A stretch of DNA of 14,020 bases, taken from contig JAGVYX010000015.1 of assembly GCA_018303045.1 (NCBI GenBank), positions 1 to 14,020 on the forward strand, in the 5' to 3' direction. A program made the translations under genes and the position numbers. Source of the DNA: Candidatus Woesearchaeota archaeon (GTDB lineage: Archaea > Nanobdellota > Nanobdellia > Woesearchaeales > GW2011-AR9). A model generated the notes under the pieces. That model was not told the DNA's origin. It was given only the letters and a program-made list of their open reading frames with translations, and searched no databases. Of the stretch, positions 1 to 6,237 are shown in pieces; positions within the stretch are counted from its first letter, which is position 1, and each line of letters begins with the position of its first letter.

Positions 1-1411
1 TTTCTGCCCCGGCGGCTTAAACTCGCCTTGGGGCGATGTGCCGCAATCATATAGCGGCCATGAACCGGCTACCATGAGAGGCATTAGAAATAATTATAAC
101 TCTTATCTCCAGGTTATGAATCGGCTGGAACAATACGTTATACTGGGCCATTCTTTCGATAAAATTGAGTTAATTGTTATGGGCGGGACTTTTCCGGCAA
201 CAGACCGAAATTACCAGGAAGAATTTATTATGGGAGCGTTCAAAGCAATGAACGATTTTTCTGAATTATTTTTTTCCAATGATGAATTTAATTTTCTAGC
301 CTTCAAACAGTTTTTTGAATTGCCTGGCGATATTTATGATCACGAAAGAACTAAACGAATTCAAGCTAAGTTATTAGAGTTAAAACATAAAACCAAGAGT
401 TCTTTAGAACAAGAGCAATTAAGAAATGAAACTTCTAATGTTAGATGCGTCGCCTTATGTATTGAAACCAAGCCCGACTGGGGATTCCTAGCGCAGGGCA
501 ACGAAATGTTAAAACAAGGGTGCACCAGAGTGGAGTTAGGAATTCAATCGGTATATGATGATGTTTTAGAACATACTCATCGCGGCCATGATAGTACTGA
601 TTCAAAAAAATCGATCCAAATTCTGCGTGATTTGGGATTTAAAATTAATTTTCATTACATGCCAGGGCTGCCCTTAACCGATCGGGAACGCGATTTAGCT
701 GGAATGGGGCAGTTGTTTACTGACGATGGCTATAAGCCGGATATGATTAAAATATATCCCTGCATGGTTGGCCCCGGGACGGCTTTATATTACCAATGGA
801 AACAAGGATTATTTGAGCCAATTTCCACTGCAGAGGCGGCTTTTCGCATTGCTGAATGGAAAAAATCAGTTCCTGAATACTGCCGCATTCAGCGGGTGCA
901 GCGGGATGTGCCAACTAAGTATTGGTCGGCGGGGGTGGATAAAACTAATCTGCGGCAGCATATTACAGATAATTTTAAGGTCCATTGCCGCTGTATCCGC
1001 TGCCGAGAGCCAAAAGGAAAAACAGTTAATTGGAACAAAGTAGAAATTAAAGTAAAGGAGTATAGAGCTTCTGGAGGAACAGAATTTTTTATTTCTGCTG
1101 AGGACCTAGAAAATGATTTATTAATCGGTTTCTGCCGCCTGCGCTTTCCTAAAGAATTTTTAAGACCGGAGATAACTCCTGCCAGCGCTTTAATTAGAGA
1201 GCTGCATGTTTACGGCGCAGCTACGGCCATTGGAGAGGAAGGATTAGTGCAGCATCGCGGCGGGGGCAGGAAATTAATGCAGAAAGCTGAAGAAATAATC
1301 GGTCAGTCCGGCAAGGATAAGATGGTAGTAATTTCCGGCATCGGGGTTAAGGAGTATTATCAGAAACTAGGCTATGTTAAGGAAGGGCCGTATATGGTGA
1401 AAATGTTATAA
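1..1411 (+). CDS. elp3: Elp3 family tRNA uridine(34) acetyltransferase / radical SAM enzyme, 5' end outside window
   Basis: Elp3 uses a radical SAM domain and a GNAT acetyltransferase domain to build the 5-carbamoylmethyl/carboxymethyl side chain on U34 of tRNA. The frame is already open at base 2 and reads FCPGG, so the codon at 5-7 is the last cysteine of the radical SAM cluster motif and the gene begins upstream. The GTG at 38 lies inside the conserved stretch after that motif (VPQSYSGHEPATMRG) and is not a start. Further Elp3 marks follow: GGTFPATDRNYQEEF, TRVELGIQSVYDDVL, HYMPGLP, and RIQRVQRDVP. The C-terminal GNAT domain includes RELHVYG and the acetyl-CoA loop QHRGGG, ending in GYVKEGPYMVKML. 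It lacks only the N-terminal part. The next gene has its own promoter, so elp3 probably ends its transcript here. Confidence 0.96.
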   Translation, partial: FCPGGLNSPWGDVPQSYSGHEPATMRGIRNNYNSYLQVMNRLEQYVILGHSFDKIELIVMGGTFPATDRNYQEEFIMGAFKAMNDFSELFFSNDEFNFLAFKQFFELPGDIYDHERTKRIQAKLLELKHKTKSSLEQEQLRNETSNVRCVALCIETKPDWGFLAQGNEMLKQGCTRVELGIQSVYDDVLEHTHRGHDSTDSKKSIQILRDLGFKINFHYMPGLPLTDRERDLAGMGQLFTDDGYKPDMIKIYPCMVGPGTALYYQWKQGLFEPISTAEAAFRIAEWKKSVPEYCRIQRVQRDVPTKYWSAGVDKTNLRQHITDNFKVHCRCIRCREPKGKTVNWNKVEIKVKEYRASGGTEFFISAEDLENDLLIGFCRLRFPKEFLRPEITPASALIRELHVYGAATAIGEEGLVQHRGGGRKLMQKAEEIIGQSGKDKMVVISGIGVKEYYQKLGYVKEGPYMVKML

Positions 1412-1442
1412 GTAATTGCAGAGTTTGGATTGTTAATTACTT
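1410..1442. repeat. Short AT-rich inverted repeat after elp3
   Basis: AAGTAATT (1410-1417) and AATTACTT (1435-1442) are perfect 8-bp inverted arms with a 17-nt loop, starting in the elp3 stop codon. The stem is AT-rich and no long T-run follows, so a terminator role is only a possibility. Confidence 0.3.
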
Positions 1443-1457
1443 TACAGGGACAAAAGA

Positions 1458-1465
1458 TTTAAATA
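1458..1465 (+). promoter_or_regulatory. TATA box for the PYETP membrane protein gene
   Basis: TTTAAATA is centred 26-27 bp before the ATG at 1488. This is the archaeal TATA spacing that places transcription start at or next to the start codon (leaderless mRNA). Confidence 0.6.
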
Positions 1466-1487
1466 CTTATCCTTTTTTAGATCAAAA

Positions 1488-1814
1488 ATGACCTCCGACA
1501 ACCCTTACGAAACTCCTAAAACTGATTTGGAACTGCCTGCAACACCTACAGTTGATTTAGAGCTGCCTGCAGGAATAGTTAAAAGAAGCCTTCTGCCAAT
1601 ATTAAGCAATGTTTATGTTGGCGCTGCTATTGGCTCTCTAGCCGGGCTTGTTGCTGGATATGCCCTTTCTCCTTATTTTCATGAAGTTAAGGGCATTCCT
1701 GCCAGTCTGGATGCTATTCTCGGCGCATCTTATGGCGGCGCTGGCGGCCTGCTTATTGGCGCTGCCCTAGACATTGTAAACTATCTTAAATTAGGCGAGA
1801 TTAAAGATGACTGA
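1488..1814 (+). CDS. Small membrane protein with N-terminal NPYETP motif (hypothetical, first of a tandem pair)
   Basis: This 108-residue protein is of unknown function. The N-terminal ~35 residues are polar and proline-rich, with NPYETP at residues 5-10 and an internal repeat of DLELPA (twice within about 20 residues). Two glycine/alanine-rich hydrophobic segments follow, roughly residues 43-63 and 77-97, including GSLAGLVAGYALS and GAGGLLIGAALD. They look like closely packed transmembrane helices. It ends in ATGACTGA, overlapping the next gene by 8 nt, so the pair is very probably co-transcribed and translationally coupled. A TATA box 26 bp before the ATG supports this start. It resembles the next protein in both the N-terminal motif and the LAGL..GYA helix, suggesting a diverged tandem duplication. 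I do not recognise a named family. Confidence 0.75.
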   Translation: MTSDNPYETPKTDLELPATPTVDLELPAGIVKRSLLPILSNVYVGAAIGSLAGLVAGYALSPYFHEVKGIPASLDAILGASYGGAGGLLIGAALDIVNYLKLGEIKDD

Positions 1815-2091
1815 ATACAGTCCTTATGAGACACCTTTATCTGCTGACCAGGATATTCCGTTTCCGGAATTATATCAGATTGTCGGCGTAGCCGCTCCTT
1901 TAATAGTTTTAGGTTTTTCATTCCGTGAGTATCTGGAACGGGGAACCTGGCCCTCCTTGGAACAAATGGGTTCGATAAGTTTGATCAGCGGTTTAGCGGG
2001 ATTAACTCTGGGTTATGCCGCGGGATATCTCTTTGATAAAAGTTCGCTGGCCTATGGACGCTATCAATTTAAGGGAATGATGAAAAAATGA
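1807..2091 (+). CDS. Small membrane protein with N-terminal SPYETP motif (hypothetical, second of a tandem pair)
   Basis: This 94-residue protein is of unknown function. It opens with a short polar stretch containing SPYETP (residues 5-10), then a hydrophobic helix (about 24-38) and a second glycine-rich helix (about 57-75) with SGLAGLTLGYAAGYLF. The tail is basic (GRYQFKGMMKK). The start overlaps the previous stop by 8 nt (ATGACTGA), and no Shine-Dalgarno sequence is visible, so translation probably depends on coupling to the upstream gene. The shared PYETP motif and the similar second helix (LAGL..GYA) point to a common origin with the preceding gene. The two may form a small membrane complex, but that is inference. 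Confidence 0.72.
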   Translation: MTEYSPYETPLSADQDIPFPELYQIVGVAAPLIVLGFSFREYLERGTWPSLEQMGSISLISGLAGLTLGYAAGYLFDKSSLAYGRYQFKGMMKK

Positions 2092-2113
2092 ATGAAAAAA
2101 ATAATTTAATTAC

Positions 2114-2122
2114 TTTTATAAG
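2114..2122 (+). promoter_or_regulatory. Possible TATA box for dphB
   Basis: TTTTATAAG is centred about 37 bp before the ATG at 2155, which would give a leader of about 10-12 nt. The region is AT-rich throughout, so the element is not unique. Confidence 0.35.
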
Positions 2123-2154
2123 AAATACAAACTAGATAAATAATAATATTCCAT

Positions 2155-2907
2155 ATGGCCCTTTATTTGATAGGATTAGGATTAGCTGATGAAAAAGATA
2201 TTTCAGTGAAAGGGTTAGAAATAGTTAAATCCTGCGATTTGATTTATTTAGAAAGCTATACCTCCTTATTGCAACGCAGTAAAGAATGTTTGGAGCAATT
2301 TTATGGCAAAAAAGTATTTTTAGCTGCCCGGGAATTTACTGAACAGAAAACTAAAAAAATAATTAATGAAGCCAAAACAAAAACGGTAGCCTTCTTGATC
2401 GTTGGAGATCCCTTCTCAGCTACTACCCACATTGAATTATTCAGGCAGGCCAAAGAAAATAACGTTGAGGTTAAAATAATCAACAATGCTTCCATTTTAA
2501 CTGCTGTGGGAATTACCGGCCTGCAATTGTATAAATTTGGCAAAATCACATCTATTCCGTTTGATAATCCAAATCTTGAAACACCATACCTGGTATTGAA
2601 AGAAAATTTATCCTTAGGATTGCACACTCTATTCTTATTAGACCTTAAGCCGGAGGAGAACAGGTTTATGGCGGCCAATGAGGCAATTAAAATTCTGGAG
2701 AATATTGAGCTTAAAAAGAAAGAAAAAATAATTACTGATGATACTTTAGTTGTCGGCTGCGCTCGGTTGGGTTCAGATGATTATTTAATTAAAGCCGGCA
2801 GATTATCCGAAATTAAGCAGCAAGATTTTGGCAAAGCTCCTCATTGTTTAATAATCCCCGGAAAATTGCATTTCATGGAAGAAGAGCTGTTAGATTTGTA
2901 CAAATAA
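2155..2907 (+). CDS. dphB: Diphthine synthase (elongation factor 2 SAM methyltransferase)
   Basis: DphB methylates the modified histidine of elongation factor 2 using S-adenosylmethionine, the second stage of diphthamide synthesis, which is restricted to archaea and eukaryotes. The 250 residues match the usual family length. Seen in the sequence: the N-terminal strand and turn MALYLIGLGLADEKDISVKG, then DLIYLESYTSLL, the tetrapyrrole-methylase-fold SAM loop VGDPFSATTH (residues ~82-91), and the conserved NASILTAVGITGLQLYKFG segment. The C-terminal half has VGCARLGSDDYLIKAG and APHCLIIPGKLHFMEEE, also typical. The TATA-like element at 2114 gives it its own promoter. It is flanked by unrelated small genes, so an operon with other diphthamide genes is not visible here. 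Confidence 0.95.
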   Translation: MALYLIGLGLADEKDISVKGLEIVKSCDLIYLESYTSLLQRSKECLEQFYGKKVFLAAREFTEQKTKKIINEAKTKTVAFLIVGDPFSATTHIELFRQAKENNVEVKIINNASILTAVGITGLQLYKFGKITSIPFDNPNLETPYLVLKENLSLGLHTLFLLDLKPEENRFMAANEAIKILENIELKKKEKIITDDTLVVGCARLGSDDYLIKAGRLSEIKQQDFGKAPHCLIIPGKLHFMEEELLDLYK

Positions 2908-2915
2908 TTTTAAAT
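2908..2915 (+). promoter_or_regulatory. TATA box for the ASCH-domain gene
   Basis: TTTTAAAT is centred about 30 bp before the ATG at 2942, overlapping the end of dphB. This predicts a leader of only about 5 nt. Confidence 0.5.
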
Positions 2916-2941
2916 CTTATTTCCCGTTCTTACTTTAGATT

Positions 2942-3325
2942 ATGAATCATGTTATGAAATTAAAAGAAAAGCCTTTTGACAAAATAAAAGCTGGAATTAA
3001 AACGGTAGAGATCCGATTACTTGATGAAAAAAGAAAATTGTTACAGATTAATGATACAATTACTTTTCTTAAATTGCCAGATTTAAAAGAAAAAGTTCAG
3101 GTTAAAATCAGGGGCCTGTTAATGTTTAAGACTTTTAAGGAATTGTTAGGCATTATACCTCTTACTGGACTTGGCTGTCCTGTAAATTATGATACAGCTG
3201 AATTTATTAATTCTATGTATGCATATTATACGCCGGAACAAGAAAAAAATTATGGCATCTTAGCAATAGTCATTAGCAACGAGATTCAGTCATTAGCAAT
3301 AGGATTCAATATCCCCGGTAATTAA
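2942..3325 (+). CDS. ASCH-domain protein (PUA-like, putative RNA binding)
   Basis: The 127-residue protein opens with MKLKEKPFDKIKAGIKTVEIRL, the signature start of ASCH domains: a beta strand, the PF..I..G.KT.E.R segment, then a 'GD-type' position (INDTITFLKL). ASCH domains share the PUA-like beta-barrel and are linked to RNA binding. Some, such as YqfB, are N4-acetylcytidine amidohydrolases. The exact role here cannot be set. The final strand GILAIVISNE closes the domain. The tail after it (IQSLAIGFNIPGN) is encoded by a 20-bp tandem duplication, which is not a multiple of three, so the C-terminus was probably rewritten by that event. The ATG at 2942 fits the TATA box; the ATG at 2954 is an alternative. 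The gene overlaps the convergent gene at 3306 by 20 bp. Confidence 0.85.
   Translation: MNHVMKLKEKPFDKIKAGIKTVEIRLLDEKRKLLQINDTITFLKLPDLKEKVQVKIRGLLMFKTFKELLGIIPLTGLGCPVNYDTAEFINSMYAYYTPEQEKNYGILAIVISNEIQSLAIGFNIPGN
3268..3307 (+). repeat. 20-bp tandem duplication at the 3' end of the ASCH gene
   Basis: Copy 1 is 3268-3287 and copy 2 is 3288-3307. They share AGTCATTAGCAA and GATTC and match at 17 of 20 positions, differing only at three adjacent central bases. A related piece (CTTAGCAATAG) lies just before at 3259-3269. Confidence 0.8.
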
Positions 3326-3881
3326 CCTCTCTGGTTAAAGAATCTCGTTCAATTAATAGCCATTCTGAGGGATGGGTCATAATCCATAAATTCATATCTC
3401 TAAGGTCGGTATTAGTTGCCGCAGTGGTAGATGTCCCAAATAAAGCGGCATACTCCATTTTTTCCTTGATTTCTTTAGCTTCAGAGATTTCCAATAAAGC
3501 CGTTTTAATGTCTTCTGCAGCCGCTGGGTTCATATAGTTCTCTTCATCAAATCCGGAACTTAATTTTCTGTCTTTTGCTTCATCATAATTATTAATAACA
3601 GAAACAGCTTTGGAACCATAAGTATTCTGAGCCAGAATCAGTTCATTAAAAGAATAGTTAGCTTGGCTTAATGAATTATTGTCTTCGGCCTTTTCAACAT
3701 TTTCCACAGAAGCGCCCTCTATGCGTTTTCTTTCCAGTTCATCCCTAGGCAGTTCATCTTTAGGCCGTTTTACAGACTCTAGTTCTGCTTCTTCTTTAGC
3801 CTTTTCTTCCACAACGGACAGGGCTACCGGAAAAAAGGGGTACTTCTGGCCTAGCGAATTAATCGCGTCTTCCAATTCCAT
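3306..3881 (-). CDS. Acidic charged hypothetical protein
   Basis: This 191-residue protein belongs to no family I recognise. Residues ~24-66 are a Lys/Glu/Arg-rich stretch likely to form a long charged helix or disordered linker (EEKAKEEAELESVKRPKDE). The middle is Asn/Ser/Tyr-rich. Residues ~117-145 look helical (AAAEDIKTALLEISEAKEIKEKM). There is no signal peptide, membrane helix or cysteine pair. The C-terminal section has a more globular look (MNLWIMTHPSEWLLIERDSLT). The ATG at 3881 sits about 24 bp after a TATA element, fitting a leaderless start. It reads in the same direction as the phosphoesterase gene 84 bp upstream but has its own promoter. Its 3' end overlaps the ASCH gene by 20 bp. 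Confidence 0.65.
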   Translation of the reverse strand: MELEDAINSLGQKYPFFPVALSVVEEKAKEEAELESVKRPKDELPRDELERKRIEGASVENVEKAEDNNSLSQANYSFNELILAQNTYGSKAVSVINNYDEAKDRKLSSGFDEENYMNPAAAEDIKTALLEISEAKEIKEKMEYAALFGTSTTAATNTDLRDMNLWIMTHPSEWLLIERDSLTREVNYRGY

Positions 3882-3900
3882 AACTGGTTAAAAAAAGAAA

Positions 3901-3908
3901 TTATATAA
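3901..3908 (-). promoter_or_regulatory. TATA box for the acidic hypothetical gene; T-tracts nearby
   Basis: The palindrome TTATATAA is centred about 24 bp before the minus-strand ATG at 3881. On the minus strand the same interval carries T6 (3912-3907) and T7 (3896-3890) runs. These could also terminate the phosphoesterase transcript coming from upstream. Confidence 0.5.
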
Positions 3909-3964
3909 AAAAGTTATTATTTTAACATCTTTTTACCAATTAATTTTCAAGTATATTTCAAGTA

Positions 3965-5119
3965 TTAAACTCTGCCCGGAATCAATTCAAAATTCTCTGA
4001 TTTAGCCGCTTTTTTGAGAAAACTAATTTCATCTTTAATTAATTCATTAAACAGGTAAGATTTCTGTTTTAGCGGCCATTTTTTAAGCTCCCAGGAGCTG
4101 ATTTGGTTATCTTCCACGGCGATCTGGACATACTTTTTAGTCTTGGGAACAACCCGTTTTGTTCGGCCATCCATCTTATATTCATCTCTCCAGGTGTCGG
4201 GGTGAAGCAAAATCCAATCGCCTTTGCCTTCCTCAACATAATGCTCATGAACATGCCCCAGAATATGGAGATAATTTTTTTTCATTAACCGCTTTCTCTT
4301 TCGCTTGAACACGCTTACAATGCTATCCACATCCCAATGCACTTTCTTAAACCTCCGGTATAATTCTCTTAACAGCGTTCTGGGAATAAAATAAGTTGGA
4401 TCATTGATATAGCGTATTGGATAATAAATCAGGCTTTTAATCAAGTATTCCAGCGACCGCCAGCTAAGCTTTTTAACTACCAATTTATGATGCGAAAACA
4501 AAGTGGGCCGGGGAAAAATTCTTTCCAGGAAAGGGTGCTCTTCCTTAAGGGTAAGAAAATTGCTGATAATTCCCAGTGCCACCCAGGGGATATTTAATAT
4601 TTTTTGTCTGCGGTAAGTTATAAACGGCTTATTTTTATTGATTTTATTAAGAAAATCATACTGCTGTCCGTGTTCAGCATAAAGGCCGTAATTTCGGTAA
4701 TAAAGGCCAAAAGAGACATTTTTCTTAGCTGTAATCATTTTTTTTAACTCTTTTTGAACTTCTTTAAAAAACAAGTCATGATCATGATTGCCAATAATGA
4801 AAGTAACCTTATTTTTCTCATTTTTTAAGAAAAATTGCAGCGCCTCAAACACCCGCCGATGCGCTAAATGAATATCCTGCAATTTTTTAAGCGAAACCTG
4901 AGCAGTAATGTACCGTGGATAGGATCTTCGCCCGTCAGCGTCAATATAAGGGCATTTAAGGAAGTCAAAAGTGTCGCCATTTAATATCAATTCCACCGGA
5001 TGAGCCTTTCTGGAATACAGCTTAATCAATCGAGCTAGTGATTCATCAGCGACAAAGTCGTCTGTCAGCGTGCCGCCGCCCATCTCGATATCGCCCAGAA
5101 CTATTATTTCTCTGTTCAT
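3965..5119 (-). CDS. Calcineurin-like metallophosphoesterase
   Basis: This is a two-metal phosphoesterase of the calcineurin-like superfamily, 384 residues from the chosen start. Motifs in order: GDIE (residues 9-12), NGDTFD (47-52), GNHDHD (110-115), AEHG (149-151 region), and GHVHEH (288-293). The order is that of the family, but the first motif is normally D-x-H and here reads D-I-E, so one metal ligand is replaced by glutamate. The insert between the fourth and fifth motifs is long (about 135 residues) and rich in aromatic and basic residues. The substrate is unknown; a LpxH-like or nucleotide/phosphodiester substrate is possible. The ATG at 5119 is preferred because beta strand 1 begins right after it and a TATA element lies 26 bp upstream. 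A TTG at 5179 would add 20 residues and also has a TATA element at the right distance. Confidence 0.88.
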   Translation of the reverse strand: MNREIIVLGDIEMGGGTLTDDFVADESLARLIKLYSRKAHPVELILNGDTFDFLKCPYIDADGRRSYPRYITAQVSLKKLQDIHLAHRRVFEALQFFLKNEKNKVTFIIGNHDHDLFFKEVQKELKKMITAKKNVSFGLYYRNYGLYAEHGQQYDFLNKINKNKPFITYRRQKILNIPWVALGIISNFLTLKEEHPFLERIFPRPTLFSHHKLVVKKLSWRSLEYLIKSLIYYPIRYINDPTYFIPRTLLRELYRRFKKVHWDVDSIVSVFKRKRKRLMKKNYLHILGHVHEHYVEEGKGDWILLHPDTWRDEYKMDGRTKRVVPKTKKYVQIAVEDNQISSWELKKWPLKQKSYLFNELIKDEISFLKKAAKSENFELIPGRV

Positions 5120-5140
5120 AGGATATAATAAAACGAGGGG

Positions 5141-5150
5141 AATATTAAAA
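5141..5150 (-). promoter_or_regulatory. TATA box for the phosphoesterase ATG start
   Basis: On the minus strand TTTTAATATT is centred 26-27 bp before the ATG at 5119, supporting this start over the upstream TTG at 5179. Confidence 0.5.
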
Positions 5151-5200
5151 TCTTCTTTTTCAGGATTCAGACTTGGCAACTACTATCAAGAGACAAAACA

Positions 5201-5208
5201 TTTATAAA
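5201..5208. promoter_or_regulatory. Palindromic TATA element between divergent genes
   Basis: TTTATAAA is centred at 5204-5205. It lies 26 bp before the plus-strand ATG at 5231 and 25 bp from the alternative minus-strand TTG at 5179, so it could serve both directions. It argues for 5231 rather than 5222 as the plus-strand start. Confidence 0.5.
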
Positions 5209-5230
5209 GAAGGTTGGGGCAATGAATAAA

Positions 5231-5686
5231 ATGCCTTTAGAATTAACAGTTAAAAACCAGGATTTATTTTATTTCAGCCAGCCGGAGAACACAGAATATG
5301 TTGGTGCTCATAATGGCACTTTAGGTTTGAAACCGATCGTAATTATGAATCCGCTAAACCTGAATCGGTGGGTTAAGTTGGGAGAAATTTTTTCACAAAG
5401 AAAATATTTGATTGTTGATGGGCATAACCGGGCTTATGTTGATTCCGGGCAGGGAAGGGAATCACGAGCTGTTCTGTTAACAACCGACGGAGATCTGCAG
5501 CAGGTAAAACCGCATTTAGAACTGGATGTGCCGCGAGGCATTAAGCACTCTCTGTTAACTGAACCAATATCTACTTTGCTGGCTTTAGACCAATTTCTGC
5601 TGGAGGCTGTTTATAAAGAACTAGCCTGGAATGAAAGTTATCCGGAACTGTTGCATACTCATTTTCATTATGGTGTTTCAGTTTAG
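5231..5686 (+). CDS. Hypothetical protein with ParB/sulfiredoxin-like DGHNR motif
   Basis: This is a 151-residue protein from the ATG at 5231. Residues 58-70 read KYLIVDGHNRAYV. This resembles the DGHHR core of ParB-like N-terminal domains, which is preceded by a hydrophobic strand and followed by a helix. The segment before it (NPLNLNRWVKLGEI) fits the usual region upstream of that motif. No DNA-binding helix-turn-helix region is evident and the protein is short, so it would be a lone catalytic or nucleotide-binding ParB-like module, not a partition protein. The C-terminal third is helical and ends in a His-rich tail (HTHFHYG). An ATG nine bases earlier (5222) is possible, but it would lie upstream of the predicted transcription start. 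The family assignment is tentative. Confidence 0.6.
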   Translation: MPLELTVKNQDLFYFSQPENTEYVGAHNGTLGLKPIVIMNPLNLNRWVKLGEIFSQRKYLIVDGHNRAYVDSGQGRESRAVLLTTDGDLQQVKPHLELDVPRGIKHSLLTEPISTLLALDQFLLEAVYKELAWNESYPELLHTHFHYGVSV

Positions 5687-5709
5687 AACGCCTGGAACCA
5701 AATTTAACA

Positions 5710-5973
5710 TCATAGGAAACTTAACAAAAGTTGTAATATTAATGGAACTAACCAAGTAATAGCCGCACCAATCAAAATCCCCCAATCAGAACTTTTATTT
5801 AATCTTCTATTTAAAATAAAACCGGTGACAAGTATACCTCCAAGGAAAGCAACTGCGCCAAAAGCTTCGTGTGATACAAGGCCTCCTAAATTTGTATAAT
5901 CACTAGAATTTACTCCAAGAAATGTTAGAACACCTACAATAACAGAAACTTTGAATGCCTCTTTCTAATCCAT
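5710..5973 (-). pseudogene. Small membrane protein frame with TAG at codon 3 (nonsense-interrupted or recoded)
   Basis: On the minus strand ATG GAT TAG (5973-5965) is followed by 84 uninterrupted codons ending in TGA at 5710. After the TAG the product begins KEAFKVSVIVGVLTFLG and has three hydrophobic segments: residues ~9-20, ~38-54 (AFGAVAFLGGILVTGFIL) and ~67-86 (WGILIGAAITWLVPLI). Hydrophobicity and polar turns look coding throughout, and a TATA element (GGTATATAA) lies 27 bp before the ATG. There is no other ATG, GTG or early TTG after the TAG. A single change in codon 3 would give a normal N-terminus of the type M-D-x-K-E. TAG ends other genes in this window (5686, 7620, 8776), so a recent nonsense mutation or sequence error is more likely than recoding. 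Confidence 0.5.
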
Positions 5974-5997
5974 ACTTCAATGAACGAGTTACTCCTT

Positions 5998-6096
5998 TAT
6001 ATACCAAAAGACTCAAAATTCCGAACAGAATTTTGTGCCTTTTGTATACGCAAAGGGCTTAAATTTTTACGAAAATTTATGTCCTTTGGTATATAA
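5998..6096. repeat. Four-arm alternating inverted repeat cluster forming two adjacent hairpins
   Basis: Four ~22-bp arms of one motif (consensus about TATACCAAAGG, three variable bases, then AAATTTT) alternate in orientation: 6000-6021 (+), 6028-6048 (-), 6045-6067 (+) and 6072-6093 (-). Arms 1 and 2 form a hairpin with loop CGAACA (6022-6027). Arms 3 and 4 form a second with loop TACG (6068-6071). The outer ends, TATATACC at 5998 and GGTATATA at 6088, are inverted to each other, so an outward-facing TATA box sits at each edge. The left one is correctly placed for the minus-strand membrane-protein frame. A fifth partial copy lies at 6123-6135. Confidence 0.75.
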
Positions 6097-6117
6097 CTTT
6101 CTAGTGCATGATTCTTT

Positions 6118-6237
6118 TTACTCTTTGGCATATACCTGTTTAATCAAGTTTAACAGTTGAAACCTCTCTCCTAATTCTAACTTTATCTTCGCCCTTTCTG
6201 CTGGTGTTCTCCACGTTTTTTCTTTTGGAACCCACAT
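6118..6237 (-). CDS. Possible 39-residue small protein (hypothetical, perhaps the 3' part of a frameshifted gene)
   Basis: The minus-strand frame starts MWVPKEKTWRTPAERAKIKL and ends NLIKQVYAKE. The composition looks coding, with charged residues spaced along what would be one long amphipathic helix. A minus-strand ATG at 6284 opens a different frame (MSQNPSVKIKVGEKQK...) that stops after 33 residues. The two frames would join smoothly by a one-base change in the A-rich run near 6236-6247. So this may be the rear half of a broken ~54-residue gene or an independent small ORF. Its 3' end contains the fifth copy of the neighbouring inverted repeat motif. No family is recognised. Confidence 0.3.
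   Translation of the reverse strand: MWVPKEKTWRTPAERAKIKLELGERFQLLNLIKQVYAKE

Noticed and set aside
38..1411. GTG at 38 as the start of elp3
   Set aside because: The frame is open to base 2 and encodes the conserved FCPGG...SPWGD segment upstream, so the gene is cut by the window edge.
2088..2135. 15-codon ORF (MNEKNNLITFIRNTN) overlapping the previous stop by ATGA
   Set aside because: It is very short, in an AT-rich spacer, and has no other support than the overlap.
2301..2678. Minus-strand ORF inside dphB
   Set aside because: dphB is certain, and the opposite frame has shadow-like composition.
3679..3891. Ser-rich plus-strand ORF
   Set aside because: It is the antisense shadow of the Lys/Glu-rich stretch of the acidic hypothetical gene.
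5710..5973. Pyrrolysine or reassigned TAG as the default explanation for codon 3
   Set aside because: TAG is the apparent natural stop of three other genes here (5686, 7620, 8776), so recoding is kept only as an option to test.
5998..6136. CRISPR array
   Set aside because: The repeats alternate in orientation, abut or overlap, and have no spacers of regular size.
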